Positions 47,043 to 54,797 of a stretch of DNA of 64,000 nucleotides are shown here, one piece after another. Numbering within the stretch: the stretch's first letter is position 1; each line of letters opens with the position of its first letter. The notes under the pieces were generated by a model. That model was not told the origin of the DNA, searched no databases, and was given only the letters and a program-made list of their open reading frames with translations. The stretch is from Paenibacillus sp. cl123 (GTDB taxonomy: Bacteria > Bacillota > Bacilli > Paenibacillales > NBRC-103111). Made by a program: the position numbers and the translations under genes. The stretch lies in contig NZ_FMYY01000007.1 of assembly GCF_900101595.1 (NCBI RefSeq), positions 114,288-178,287 on the forward strand, in the 5' to 3' direction.

Positions 47043-47428
47043 CGCGTACCTCCTTGGGCGATGCCCAGTATAATTTTGACCCGCTGAATTGCATCCCGAG
47101 CCGATCTATCGAATCCACTATCAAGCGGATATTCTTCCTGCAGCGCATCGATCCGGGTAATGTCCCGCTCGCTGACAGCCGTCATGCGATGTGGATAGTT
47201 TGGAGCCGGCTCGCCGATCATTTTGATCGCAACCATATCGTCGATCGCATTCCGCAGCGTTAGAGCTTCTGGAACGGTAAGGGTGAAATTCGGAGTGTCC
47301 TCATGAAAAGGGAACGCGATATTCACATTCAGGGAACCGACATACTCCACCCGACGAAGCACGATGCAGTCGTTACGCTCGATGGATGGGTGCCCACGAA
47401 AATCTGCAAACTCGACGCTCCTGATCAT
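47039..47428 (-). CDS. Hypothetical early protein
   Basis: ATG 47428 overlaps the previous stop (ATGA). The 129-residue product (IRSVEFADFRGHPSIERNDC, FTLTVPEALTLRNAIDDMVA) is between the Rad50-like and Bet genes. No known domain. Confidence 0.6.
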   Translation of the reverse strand: MIRSVEFADFRGHPSIERNDCIVLRRVEYVGSLNVNIAFPFHEDTPNFTLTVPEALTLRNAIDDMVAIKMIGEPAPNYPHRMTAVSERDITRIDALQEEYPLDSGFDRSARDAIQRVKIILGIAQGGTR

Positions 47429-47628
47429 CGTCCGACACCTGCTCCCCATGTTTTAAGTCCGTTGACTACCTGTTGTTTGGCGACGCTGTATGCCTTGGCC
47501 GTAACTTCCTCAGCAGTTTCACCGGGCTGCACGGTGATCGTTACAGACCCGTCGATTTTGAGTGATTCGTAGTTCCCCAGATTCTTGGTATATGTGTACC
47601 CCGCAGTTATTTCCTTTACCTGACTCAT
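47425..47628 (-). CDS. Hypothetical early protein
   Basis: ATG 47628 follows GGAGG at 6 bases. The 67-residue product (SQVKEITAGYTYTKNLGNYE, SLKIDGSVTITVQPGETAEE) is a small beta domain with a helical end. Similar small proteins accompany recombination genes in other Firmicutes phages; function unknown. Confidence 0.65.
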   Translation of the reverse strand: MSQVKEITAGYTYTKNLGNYESLKIDGSVTITVQPGETAEEVTAKAYSVAKQQVVNGLKTWGAGVGR

Positions 47629-47645
47629 TGACATCCTCCGTTCGT

Positions 47646-47729
47646 TTATTTGAGTACCAACCACAGGATCACGCCTATTGCCAGCACATAACCGTAAAGT
47701 GACATTGCCCATATAAATCCCCGGAACAT
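47646..47729 (-). CDS. 27-residue membrane peptide
   Basis: The stop of the Rad50-like gene and this ATG share one base (TAATG). The peptide MFRGFIWAMSLYGYVLAIGV plus ILWLVLK is one transmembrane helix. The coupling supports translation; there is no strong ribosome site. Confidence 0.45.
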   Translation of the reverse strand: MFRGFIWAMSLYGYVLAIGVILWLVLK

Positions 47730-49303
47730 TATGACTGGCTCGTTTCGATCTTTAGCGATTGGTCCGGCACCGTGCGGCCGGTGATGAGCTGGTCGTAAAC
47801 TGCCAATCGCCCGGTGTAGCTTTCGATGCCGTCAGCAAAGCATGGAACGATAAGCTCTGACTGCTCAAACAGCACTTCAGCAATCTCCAAGCCAGCGCCA
47901 ATCTTCTCACCTGCCGACAACTGGCCGTAATCCTTGCCGTCGCGCTGGATGACGAATGTCGGCTCGTACGAATCCGTCGATTTGACATAGTTGTGCAGCC
48001 GTACCTTCAAAGTCGTGAATAAAGCATCGACCTTGCTCACCTGCAGTTCAGCCTCTTTGGCCTTGAACGCTTTGACCGCATCCAGGATGAATATAGACTC
48101 CTTGAGGTCGGCGAGCGTCTTCTCCTCGGCGGCCTTGGCCTTCTCGACCTCGGACGTCAGTCTGGTGCGCTCCAGTTGGTTGCGAATGGCTTCGGCGATC
48201 GGCTCCCGCTGCTGCTCCAGCTCACGAACCTTTTGCAGTTGCTCCGTGATGTCGACTGCGAAAAGGGAGGCGGCTTCTTCTTCCAATGCTTTTCGCTCAG
48301 CAATTACGGCCTTTCTGTCCTCGTTGATCTTCACCTTGCGGGCAAACTTCGCTAATTCCGACTTCTTGCGGCTCTCATCGTCCAACGCCTGCCCGCAGGT
48401 ACGGCAGGCTTCAAGGATCGGCTCCTCATGCACCAGCATGAACTCATTTCGCATGCGCTCGGCCTGGTCGTACATGGACCGGATTTTGAAGCCCAGAGTG
48501 TTGATTCTCCGATTAATCTCATCAGCTGATGCAAGGACCTTTTCCTCGGCCTTAATCTGCTCAAGCAGTGCGTCTGCCTGCTGTTTCAACTCCTGCAGAT
48601 CAACCTCACCCTTCGGCAACCGATCCAACTGCTCTTTAAGCGTTCTGGTCCTGGCCTGCGCGGCTGGGTGCTGTTTCTCCAGCCTCGTCTTCTGGCCGTC
48701 TTTGCCGCTGTGAATCTTGAGCAAATCATCGATGTTGTGCTTCTTCAGCAGCTCGCTGAGTTTGGCAGCATGCGGGTTGAGCACGATATCCTTAGCCGGC
48801 TGCTCTGGGGAAGAGCGGCTCATAGCCTCGAATACCTCTTTGTTGGTCGGAGCCGCCACATGGCGCATGACCTGCTCCCGCTGTTTTGTCCAGTGCTGGG
48901 TGAAAAAGTAGGCTGGTGAGTAGAGCGACAAGAACTCATCCTGCTCGAACAGCTCCGCTACGGCTGCTTTGAATGCTGTGGCCGACTGCGGTACATCGTT
49001 GACGTAAAATACGTTCTTGCCCTTGTCGTTGATCTCCCGGGCGAATTTGTGCTCCGTGTCATCCTTGCTCAGCAGAAGGGATGCGTACACACGGTCAAAC
49101 TCATAATTGCTCGGCGACGGGTCATATGTCTTTCCGGCCAAATCCGTCCCGAAGAATATCCATGCCGGCGCCGTACCGATTGAGGATTTACCCTCGCCGT
49201 TCTTGCCGCTCAAAAAATTGCTGCGGCCGTATGTCATCGTCAACTCTCGATGGGTCGTAAAATTGATCAACTGCAGCTCGATAAATCGGATAATTCGAGG
49301 CAT
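47729..49303 (-). CDS. Rad50/SbcC-like AAA ATPase with zinc hook
   Basis: The 524-residue protein has an N-terminal IELQLINFTTHRELTMTYGR and Walker A SGKNGEGKSS. A coiled coil from ~195 to ~410 is interrupted by CRTC (~305), a Rad50-type zinc hook. The C-terminus has the signature LSAGEKIGAGLEIA and Walker B-like PCFADGIES. No Mre11-like nuclease is adjacent; the MBL nuclease may replace it. Confidence 0.85.
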   Translation of the reverse strand: MPRIIRFIELQLINFTTHRELTMTYGRSNFLSGKNGEGKSSIGTAPAWIFFGTDLAGKTYDPSPSNYEFDRVYASLLLSKDDTEHKFAREINDKGKNVFYVNDVPQSATAFKAAVAELFEQDEFLSLYSPAYFFTQHWTKQREQVMRHVAAPTNKEVFEAMSRSSPEQPAKDIVLNPHAAKLSELLKKHNIDDLLKIHSGKDGQKTRLEKQHPAAQARTRTLKEQLDRLPKGEVDLQELKQQADALLEQIKAEEKVLASADEINRRINTLGFKIRSMYDQAERMRNEFMLVHEEPILEACRTCGQALDDESRKKSELAKFARKVKINEDRKAVIAERKALEEEAASLFAVDITEQLQKVRELEQQREPIAEAIRNQLERTRLTSEVEKAKAAEEKTLADLKESIFILDAVKAFKAKEAELQVSKVDALFTTLKVRLHNYVKSTDSYEPTFVIQRDGKDYGQLSAGEKIGAGLEIAEVLFEQSELIVPCFADGIESYTGRLAVYDQLITGRTVPDQSLKIETSQS

Positions 49304-49411
49304 TCCGCAGCTCCTTTCAAGGTCAAAATCCCGTTTTTGGCAAAAAAATAATAGGCCTGGCTAAAAATGCGTGCTACAATGCAGTTAGGTGATTTTCTTA
49401 TCGGCCGTGGC

Positions 49412-49537
49412 TTATGCTCGGCTCTTTTTGTTTTCTTGCAGATATTTGGCCGTTTCTCGCCGTACATCAGCTCCCTTCATCAGCCCGCTGACGGCTAAAA
49501 TCCAACGTCTGCCCTGCTGCATGCTCAGTGCGTTCAT
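49412..49537 (-). CDS. 41-residue basic protein
   Basis: GGGAGGTGAGGACGCTC precedes ATG 49537. The peptide (MNALSMQQGRRWILAVSGLM, then KGADVRRETAKYLQENKKSR and A) is helical and basic. It fills the gap between the sigma factor and the Rad50-like gene. Function unknown. Confidence 0.55.
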   Translation of the reverse strand: MNALSMQQGRRWILAVSGLMKGADVRRETAKYLQENKKSRA

Positions 49538-49545
49538 GAGCGTCC

Positions 49546-50220
49546 TCACCTCCCATCATGATTCAGGATTTGCCGCTTGATCTTGGCGAGTATCCTGCTT
49601 ACCTGGACTTGTTGGAGCCCTACTTGAGCAGCGATATCCGCCTGAGTCATCTCCTGGATGCGCAGTTTGATTATCGTTTGGGTCCGAGCAGGCAACTGGC
49701 TCATAAAGTCTCTGACCTCAATCTCGCTTAAGTCATCTGATGTGCCGATCATGTCCTCTACGGTCATATTCTGCTCCTCATCCAACTGCACATGGATGCT
49801 CGTAACCCTGGTCATTTCGGTCTTTGAGATCCGCTCCGCAGCCTTTAATGAGCAGCCCAATCGATTCGCTATTTCAACCACAGGTTCATTTATTAATCCT
49901 AACTTCTGAGCTTTTCGCCTTAACTCCAACGTCGTTCTTGGGATCTTTACTCTGCCAGAATGCCGCTCGATATGTCTAAGGATTTCGAATTTGATCCATG
50001 TGCCGGCATAGGTGGAAAACATTGATTTTTCCGGATCGAATTTGTTGTACGCTTTGACCAATCCCACACAACCGGTACCATACAAATCGTCGTACTCTAC
50101 GCCGTTCCGCCGACCATACGATAAATATTTCCTCGCAAAATGGTGGACCAAGCGGAGGTTTGCTGCGATTACTTCATCTTTCGGCCCGAGGTGATAATTA
50201 ACTACTGCTACGGCTGTCAT
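49546..50220 (-). CDS. Sigma-70-family RNA polymerase sigma factor
   Basis: ATG 50220 follows AGAGGGGCGGTCATC. The 224-residue protein has region 2 (DLYGTGCVGLVKAYNKFDPE, FSTYAGTWIKFEILRHI), region 3 and region 4 with the HTH MTQADIAAQVGLQQVQVSRI. This places it in the SigB/F/G-like group. Encoded near the start of the early operon, it could redirect host polymerase to phage middle promoters, with ArpU acting later. Confidence 0.88.
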   Translation of the reverse strand: MTAVAVVNYHLGPKDEVIAANLRLVHHFARKYLSYGRRNGVEYDDLYGTGCVGLVKAYNKFDPEKSMFSTYAGTWIKFEILRHIERHSGRVKIPRTTLELRRKAQKLGLINEPVVEIANRLGCSLKAAERISKTEMTRVTSIHVQLDEEQNMTVEDMIGTSDDLSEIEVRDFMSQLPARTQTIIKLRIQEMTQADIAAQVGLQQVQVSRILAKIKRQILNHDGR

Positions 50221-50234
50221 GATGACCGCCCCTC

Positions 50235-50486
50235 TCATATCATTTTTGTTTCGATCTCTTCGATGCGGCTGCGTACTTCCTGATGCCATTCCATCTCTCC
50301 AATCAAATGGAGTTGGTGGGCTAACTGCTTCAATCCGTCAAGTTCTTGGACCAGTTCGAGATTCTGCTTGAGCAGTCTCAGGAGGACTACTCTGTCATGT
50401 ACGTCCAGGACGATGCTGCCGTCCTTCTGGAGATTCATCTGGGCGAACTCGGCCAGCTTACGATGTACCGGGTGAATGCCGATCAT
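50235..50486 (-). CDS. Hypothetical early protein
   Basis: ATG 50486 follows AGGAG at 10 bases. The 83-residue product (IGIHPVHRKLAEFAQMNLQK, VLLRLLKQNLELVQELDG) is helical with a coiled C-terminus. It overlaps the previous gene by 29 bases. Unknown. Confidence 0.6.
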   Translation of the reverse strand: MIGIHPVHRKLAEFAQMNLQKDGSIVLDVHDRVVLLRLLKQNLELVQELDGLKQLAHQLHLIGEMEWHQEVRSRIEEIETKMI

Positions 50487-50628
50487 ACGACTCACGCTCC
50501 TTGTCAACATCTGAACAACATGCTTTTTCCAGCTCTGCAACTGCAACCTCCAAAGCATTTTCAGGATTAATCTGTTTTGCCTCGGTAATCATTGCCTCGG
50601 CCAGCCTTGCAAGGTATCTCCTATCCAC
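50458..50628 (-). CDS. Small hypothetical early protein
   Basis: GTG 50628 follows AAGGAGG at 9 bases. The 56-residue product (DRRYLARLAEAMITEAKQIN, PENALEVAVAELEKACCS) is helical and acidic. It overlaps the Cro-like gene end. Unknown. Confidence 0.55.
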   Translation of the reverse strand: MDRRYLARLAEAMITEAKQINPENALEVAVAELEKACCSDVDKERESYDRHSPGTS

Positions 50629-50854
50629 CAGCTCGCACCTCCTTAACAATTTGGAAAATGTCATCAAAATCTTGACCGAGCACACCCGCAATTTTTGTAG
50701 CCATAGGCGGGGAGATTTTAGACAACTTACCGTTAAGCATCCTTCCGCATGCTACCGTGGTGATTCCAAGTTTCTTGCTCAGGTCTGACCTGGTATAGCC
50801 ATTACGGAGCAAAAATTCGTTGAATTTATCTAGGTCTTTGAACTGTATAAACAA
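50621..50854 (-). CDS. Cro-like XRE-family regulator
   Basis: TTG 50854 is chosen because GGAGG lies 8 bases upstream; the longer frame has no start signal. The 77-residue protein carries an HTH (TRSDLSKKLGITTVACGRML) and is divergent from the CI-like gene at 51204. As first gene of the early operon it fits a Cro-type switch protein. Confidence 0.8.
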   Translation of the reverse strand: MFIQFKDLDKFNEFLLRNGYTRSDLSKKLGITTVACGRMLNGKLSKISPPMATKIAGVLGQDFDDIFQIVKEVRAGG

Positions 50855-51203
50855 GCCCCTCACCTCCTTCGCGTAATTTTTCTTGACGTTTACGCACATA
50901 ATTTTTACCCGAGGCGCATAACAAATAGACTCCTGCACAGAGTACAGAAAATTTACTGTTGCGTAACTTTTAATTACGTTATATAATCATCTTGTACCGA
51001 TAAGTAACGCTTTATAAATAAGAAGCGATTTACCTTATCGTTGGATGATTATAACGAATTAAACTGTTAATACTGATTACATAGCCTAACGATAGGTTAC
51101 GTTTGTCTTCGTTTGGCTATGTTCGAATAATAACACGTAAATTTTATTGACGCAAGAGTAATTTTTCTTGACGTCTTATATTTTTGTTGAGGAGAGGTTG
51201 ATT
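50855..51203. promoter_or_regulatory. Divergent promoter-operator region of the lysis-lysogeny switch
   Basis: AT-rich region between the Cro-like and CI-like genes. Three copies of a 12-base motif occur: CGATAAGTAACG (50998-51009), CGATAAGGTAAA on the other strand (51029-51040) and CGATAGGTTACG (51090-51101). GCGTAA/TTACGC half-sites also recur (near 50871-50895 and 50961-50979), as do two TTGACG boxes (51147-51152, 51168-51173). These are candidate repressor operators and promoter parts; exact start sites cannot be assigned. Confidence 0.6.
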
Positions 51204-51566
51204 GTGGCAACGTTTGGAGAAATACTCAAAGATTTGCGCACCAAGAGGGACATCACACAGCCGGAGTTGGCAGAGATCATTAGCTCGAGTCGGGTCAATA
51301 TCTCAAATTATGAGAACAACAAGGCGACACCGGATTACGAAACATTGATTAAGTTGGCTAATTATTTTAACGTGACCACGGACTACCTGCTTGGTCGCGA
51401 GAACGCCGAAAAGCATTTCTTTGACAAAACTCGAGTTGAAGACGGCGCAAAAGAGAAGTTCCTTGCTGAAGCAGAAGCCCTTATTAGAGGCAAATCTGAA
51501 GTGAAGGAAGAGGACATTGCTCATGCATTGAAATTCTTGGAGTTTGTATTCAAAGATTCAAAATAA
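51204..51566 (+). CDS. CI-like XRE-family repressor
   Basis: GTG 51204 follows AGAGGTTGATT. The 120-residue protein has an N-terminal HTH ([20 protein letters not shown]) and the [26 protein letters not shown] signature of phage repressors. A short helical C-terminus replaces the peptidase domain. Lacking self-cleavage, it may depend on the ImmA/IrrE-like protein for inactivation. It faces the Cro-like gene. Confidence 0.85.
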   Translation: MATFGEILKDLRTKRDITQPELAEIISSSRVNISNYENNKATPDYETLIKLANYFNVTTDYLLGRENAEKHFFDKTRVEDGAKEKFLAEAEALIRGKSEVKEEDIAHALKFLEFVFKDSK

Positions 51567-51638
51567 GGAGATCAATTATAAAAAAACCTTTAGAATTGCA
51601 TCATGACGCAAAAATGACGTAAAAAATGCAAATGTCCG

Positions 51639-51647
51639 TGCTATAAT
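51639..51647 (+). promoter_or_regulatory. Extended -10 promoter downstream of the CI-like gene
   Basis: TGCTATAAT is a consensus extended -10 element, preceded by TGACG-containing repeats. It points away from the CI-like gene, towards a region with no plus-strand gene until 52295. It may drive a leader, an antisense RNA against the 51746 gene, or the 52295 operon. Confidence 0.45.
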
Positions 51648-51745
51648 GATTCCTACATCGCCCATATTTCATCTTTTGGGGCATGAGGATTTTTTTTACG
51701 CACTTTGTACCCTAAAAGTAGGACAACTTCCCCAGAAGAGACCGA

Positions 51746-51997
51746 TTATTCGGTGCTCTCCGTTGAATGTTGCCCCTTGCGACTGACTTTAGGAATGAGA
51801 TCATAGATCCTGTAGGGATCTACTCCCATCGCTCTTGCAGAAGATAGCAAGAGAGCCGTACCCATCTTTTTATTGCCATTAGCGTAGTCGGACGCTTGCT
51901 GGCGCGAAAGCCCCAGGGTATCGGCAAAGTCTTGGTTGGTCCAGCCAATCTCCTTCCAAATCGCGTGCAAGTGGCAATCTCCCAACTTATAACGCAT
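51746..51997 (-). CDS. XRE-family transcriptional regulator
   Basis: ATG 51997 is the best start; AGGAGG lies 12 bases upstream. The 83-residue protein has an HTH (TNQDFADTLGLSRQQASDYA) and a DPYRIYDLIP end. It is a third XRE protein in the immunity region, convergent with the CI-like gene. Confidence 0.75.
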   Translation of the reverse strand: MRYKLGDCHLHAIWKEIGWTNQDFADTLGLSRQQASDYANGNKKMGTALLLSSARAMGVDPYRIYDLIPKVSRKGQHSTESTE

Positions 51998-52294
51998 TTG
52001 GGTAGGCTGCCTCCTAGCTTTTAAGGTACTGGTACATCGTACCAAAAAATCACGCACAAAGGAACCTTGAGGAGGTGATCAGTCGAAAAAACAAAAAAAT
52101 ACCCCAAGAAAACGGCTGGGGCGGCAACCCATTCAGCCATCGTTTGGAGTTAAGGAATTTGTCTTATAGTTATCTTATGTCTTATTTACGTAGATTTGAA
52201 GCGAACAAAACACGAACAGTCTGACCGGAATATCCGGAAATAAAATTCTTGACTAATATAAATTAATGTGTTATTCGGACGGAGGGTGTCTGGT

Positions 52295-52759
52295 ATGTCC
52301 GACGAAAAAGTCATCTATGTGAGTCTCATCCCAGTGGTCGATATTGACACAGGGGAAGTGAAGGAAATAAATCGTGAGTCCATTTTGATCATAGGTAGCG
52401 ATAGGCGCGGTCTTGTATTCCAAACGGAGGACGGCCGAAAATACCGGCAGCCCCGTAACCAAGAAGAAATCGAGGAAGCATGGTTCCACAGAGGTTTCCG
52501 CTCTACTGATAGTACGAACGTCTGTAACTTTGTTAAAGCGCAGGTTTATGATGAGTGGCGCGGGCGACTCTATTTCGATCCAAAACCGAACGAATTGAGT
52601 CTTTACGGCGACGTTGCTGCGGCACATACTCAGGCTGTCATGGAAATATCCATCGCTCGGGGTTTGCGAGTTATCCCTGCTAATACAAAGTCAAAATATC
52701 ACAAAATCAAAGAGCAGCTGACACGCGTGGGGTCGGGGTCGGTGCTGAAAGGAAACTGA
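52295..52759 (+). CDS. Hypothetical lysogeny-region protein
   Basis: ATG 52295 follows GGAGGGTGTCTGGT. The 154-residue product (SDEKVIYVSLIPVVDIDTGE, YDEWRGRLYFDPKPNELS) has no recognised domain. It is in an operon with the ImmA/IrrE-like gene 4 bases downstream. Confidence 0.65.
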   Translation: MSDEKVIYVSLIPVVDIDTGEVKEINRESILIIGSDRRGLVFQTEDGRKYRQPRNQEEIEEAWFHRGFRSTDSTNVCNFVKAQVYDEWRGRLYFDPKPNELSLYGDVAAAHTQAVMEISIARGLRVIPANTKSKYHKIKEQLTRVGSGSVLKGN

Positions 52760-52763
52760 GCCA

Positions 52764-53129
52764 ATGAACATAGATGCTCAAATCGAAACACTTTATCAAG
52801 AGATCGGGGAGCGTTGCCCTTTTAAGGCAGCCAAGCATATGGGGATTGAACACTACGACACAAACGTCGGTGACGCCATCTGTGGGTTGTATCTGCGGGA
52901 AGATGAGAGTAACCGGCATATTATGTTGATCAATAGCAACATACCGATCGAGCTGCAAGAAACAGCATGCTATCTGATCATCAAGCATCATCAAATGCAT
53001 CCAGGGATCGGGCTGGCACTGGACAAACAAGACATAGAGGTATACGAACGGGCTGAAGCAGAGCACCGCGGCTACATAAAGCGCATTGCCGATCTGTTCG
53101 TCCGTACGATTGCAGCATCCCGAGCATAA
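52764..53129 (+). CDS. ImmA/IrrE-like protein with degenerate metal site
   Basis: The 121-residue product (IETLYQEIGERCPFKAAKHM, HIMLINSNIPIELQETACYL) aligns with the short ImmA/IrrE metalloprotease family of phage immunity regions. The expected HExxH is replaced by LIIKH (71-75), followed by HQMHPG. Protease activity is therefore doubtful. It is the last gene before a strong terminator. Confidence 0.7.
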   Translation: MNIDAQIETLYQEIGERCPFKAAKHMGIEHYDTNVGDAICGLYLREDESNRHIMLINSNIPIELQETACYLIIKHHQMHPGIGLALDKQDIEVYERAEAEHRGYIKRIADLFVRTIAASRA

Positions 53130-53131
53130 GA

Positions 53132-53165
53132 AAAGCGGCCCTTCGTCGGGGCCGCTTTCGTTTTA
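53132..53165. terminator. Bidirectional terminator between ImmA-like and AgrD-like genes
   Basis: AAGCGGCCC pairs with GGGGCCGCTT (53132-53157) around TTCGTC. TTTCGTTTTATTT follows on the plus strand and TTTTCTT on the minus strand. It closes the ImmA operon and the agr-like operon. Confidence 0.85.
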
Positions 53166-53285
53166 TTTGAACAGTTCGTCCGGAGCTTCTTCGCGATGAC
53201 AACCCCACCAACAGCCGGTTGTCGCCAGACGCTTGCTGAAGAATGTGCAGATGCTATCTCCGATGTTTGCAAGAATCGTTTTCAT
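53163..53285 (-). CDS. agrD: AgrD-like cyclic autoinducer prepeptide
   Basis: ATG 53285 has AGGAGG 11 bases upstream. The 40-residue peptide has an amphipathic N-terminal helix (MKTILANIGDSICTFFSKRL), a core TTGCWWGC (22-29) and an acidic tail ending APDELFK. AgrD tails carry the same PxEL motif. The distance from the ring-end Cys29 to Pro35 equals that in S. aureus AgrD, which predicts a five-residue thiolactone Cys25-Trp-Trp-Gly-Cys29. It lies 15 bases after the AgrB-like gene. A second cysteine at the ring end is unusual. Confidence 0.75.
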   Translation of the reverse strand: MKTILANIGDSICTFFSKRLATTGCWWGCHREEAPDELFK

Positions 53286-53300
53286 TTTTCTATGTGCCTC

Positions 53301-53843
53301 CTATAATTTTAATTTATCTACAATACGCTGCAGAAACGGGAATGTAGTCAGTGCCTGTATGAAGAACAGTACCGATACGAATGGAATCTGCAGAAAGAAG
53401 TTTATACTCACAATGCCAACGGCAACCAGCTTTAAAACTGGAAAGTGCTTTTTATCAATGCGGCTCCTCTTGATCCCGGCCGGGGCATTAAGCAGCAAGA
53501 TGACAACCGTCGCACCCGAAAGTATGATCCCATTATACCAAAAATCAACAGGAACGTACACAGAGACTAGGACAAAAGCTGCAGTTATCCAGTTACATAG
53601 GGTCGCATTCTGAAAGTGAAAACCGCCACTGTAATTACGCAGTAGCGGAAACAGAAGGCTCGCGGCCAAGGCTTTTAAAATGTCGCCGGTTATTGCGGCG
53701 ACTACTAGCACAATCGCCATCGTTATCGCTTGATTTATCAGTGCAATCAAGGCGTACCGCAGCACAGCTACGGACGATGATTCTGGTTTATTATGCCTGA
53801 TGGACTCGGCCAAGTATGTTGCAAATCTATCGACATATGTCAT
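53301..53843 (-). CDS. agrB: AgrB-like peptide-processing membrane protease
   Basis: The 180-residue protein has five to six membrane segments and the AgrB catalytic pair His76 and Cys83 in RNYSGGFHFQNATLC. Both match the conserved positions 77 and 84 of S. aureus AgrB. It should cleave and cyclise the adjacent AgrD-like peptide at the membrane. It overlaps the receptor-like gene by 4 bases. Confidence 0.88.
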   Translation of the reverse strand: MTYVDRFATYLAESIRHNKPESSSVAVLRYALIALINQAITMAIVLVVAAITGDILKALAASLLFPLLRNYSGGFHFQNATLCNWITAAFVLVSVYVPVDFWYNGIILSGATVVILLLNAPAGIKRSRIDKKHFPVLKLVAVGIVSINFFLQIPFVSVLFFIQALTTFPFLQRIVDKLKL

Positions 53844-54520
53844 GTAAGTGTGCGCCCTTTCCGTGCTTCGGCTGATTTATAGTTTTGCCGGATAGCGTAC
53901 CATAGTACTACAAGCATCGTGGCTGCCATCAGCATTAGTATGTATCCGTGCATGGAGAGCACGGGGAGCCTTGCATATGTAAACTGGAAGAAAAGTAATG
54001 CCCCAAGCAATATGGAAGCCCAGATGAAATTTGACGCCCGCAATATGGAGTTACCTTCATATCGCCGAATGATGAAGGAAAACCCTGCCTTCAATCGTAT
54101 CAGCAGCGTGGATATTCCGACAAGCAACGCACCAGTGATAATATGCAGCACCGTGAATACCAAGAGGTTATTACGCATGTCCTCAACGGCAGCAAACCCT
54201 GTTTGCATAGCCAGGATCGTTACTGGAGCATCGATCAAAGAGACAATGATTGATCCGGTAAACGTGACAAGGAGAGCGTACAGAGCAGGATACCGCTTTG
54301 TCACCATAACCATTATCGTGAAGACGATGGTCTGAGCAAGCATCGAAAAGGGGGAGTCTATCACAAACTTGAAGTAATGATTCGTGATCCCTACAACCGC
54401 GGCTATAGTGAAGATTTGGCTGGGTACAATGATCATGCGAAATATAGCGAAGCTGCACAATACGACCGATGAAACAAATAGGATGGTGACTACAACCCTG
54501 AAAACCGTCTCAAGCAACAA
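53840..54520 (-). CDS. AgrC-like membrane sensor domain without kinase
   Basis: TTG 54520 has GGGGAG 6 bases upstream. The 226-residue protein consists almost entirely of six or seven membrane helices, like the N-terminal sensor of AgrC. It stops 15-20 residues after the last helix (YAIRQNYKSAEARKGRTLT); no H-box or ATP-binding domain follows. It may bind the autoinducer and signal by protein contact, compete with host receptors, or act as an immunity-like sink. Those roles are inference. Confidence 0.7.
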   Translation of the reverse strand: MLLETVFRVVVTILFVSSVVLCSFAIFRMIIVPSQIFTIAAVVGITNHYFKFVIDSPFSMLAQTIVFTIMVMVTKRYPALYALLVTFTGSIIVSLIDAPVTILAMQTGFAAVEDMRNNLLVFTVLHIITGALLVGISTLLIRLKAGFSFIIRRYEGNSILRASNFIWASILLGALLFFQFTYARLPVLSMHGYILMLMAATMLVVLWYAIRQNYKSAEARKGRTLT

Positions 54521-54521
54521 A

Positions 54522-54704
54522 TCATTCTCCCCGCCTACTCTTTGGATTTTCTTGTCCTTTCGCGATGACCCATGTCTTACCTATTTGGACAGCCACGCAC
54601 TTACCCTGCCGGCATAGTTTCTTTATATGGTCTTGGGATAGACCCCACATTTCGGCCGCTTGTTCCGTTCCCATGATGATCTTTTGCAGGTCCTCCGCCT
54701 TCAT
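54522..54704 (-). CDS. Small HTH DNA-binding protein, first gene of the agr-like operon
   Basis: ATG 54704 follows AAGGAGG at 5 bases. The 60-residue protein (MGTEQAAEMWGLSQDHIKKL, GKCVAVQIGKTWVIAKGQ) has a MerR/excisionase-type winged HTH and no other domain. It is the only DNA-binding protein of the cassette. It sits beside two palindromic operators, so it probably controls the divergent promoters. Confidence 0.75.
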   Translation of the reverse strand: MKAEDLQKIIMGTEQAAEMWGLSQDHIKKLCRQGKCVAVQIGKTWVIAKGQENPKSRRGE

Positions 54705-54719
54705 GATATCCTCCTTCCA

Positions 54720-54775
54720 TTGACCGCTATCGGTCAATCTAGTAAAATAGTACCATGACCGCTATCGGTCGTCAA
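54720..54775. promoter_or_regulatory. Divergent promoters with two 16-bp palindromic operators
   Basis: TGACCGCTATCGGTCA (54721-54736) recurs as TGACCGCTATCGGTCG (54756-54771), 35 bp apart centre to centre. Rightward promoter: TTGACC (54720-54725), 17-bp spacer, TAAAAT (54743-54748). Leftward: TTGACG (54775-54770), 16-bp spacer, TACTAT (54753-54748). Each palindrome overlaps a -35 box, so one factor could control both the CPBP gene and the agr-like operon. Confidence 0.75.
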
Positions 54776-54797
54776 TATATGATTGCGAGGTGCTGTT

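Noticed and set aside
53840..54520. Full AgrC histidine kinase
   Set aside because: The frame ends shortly after the last membrane helix, and the next gene starts in overlap; no kinase motifs in any frame nearby.
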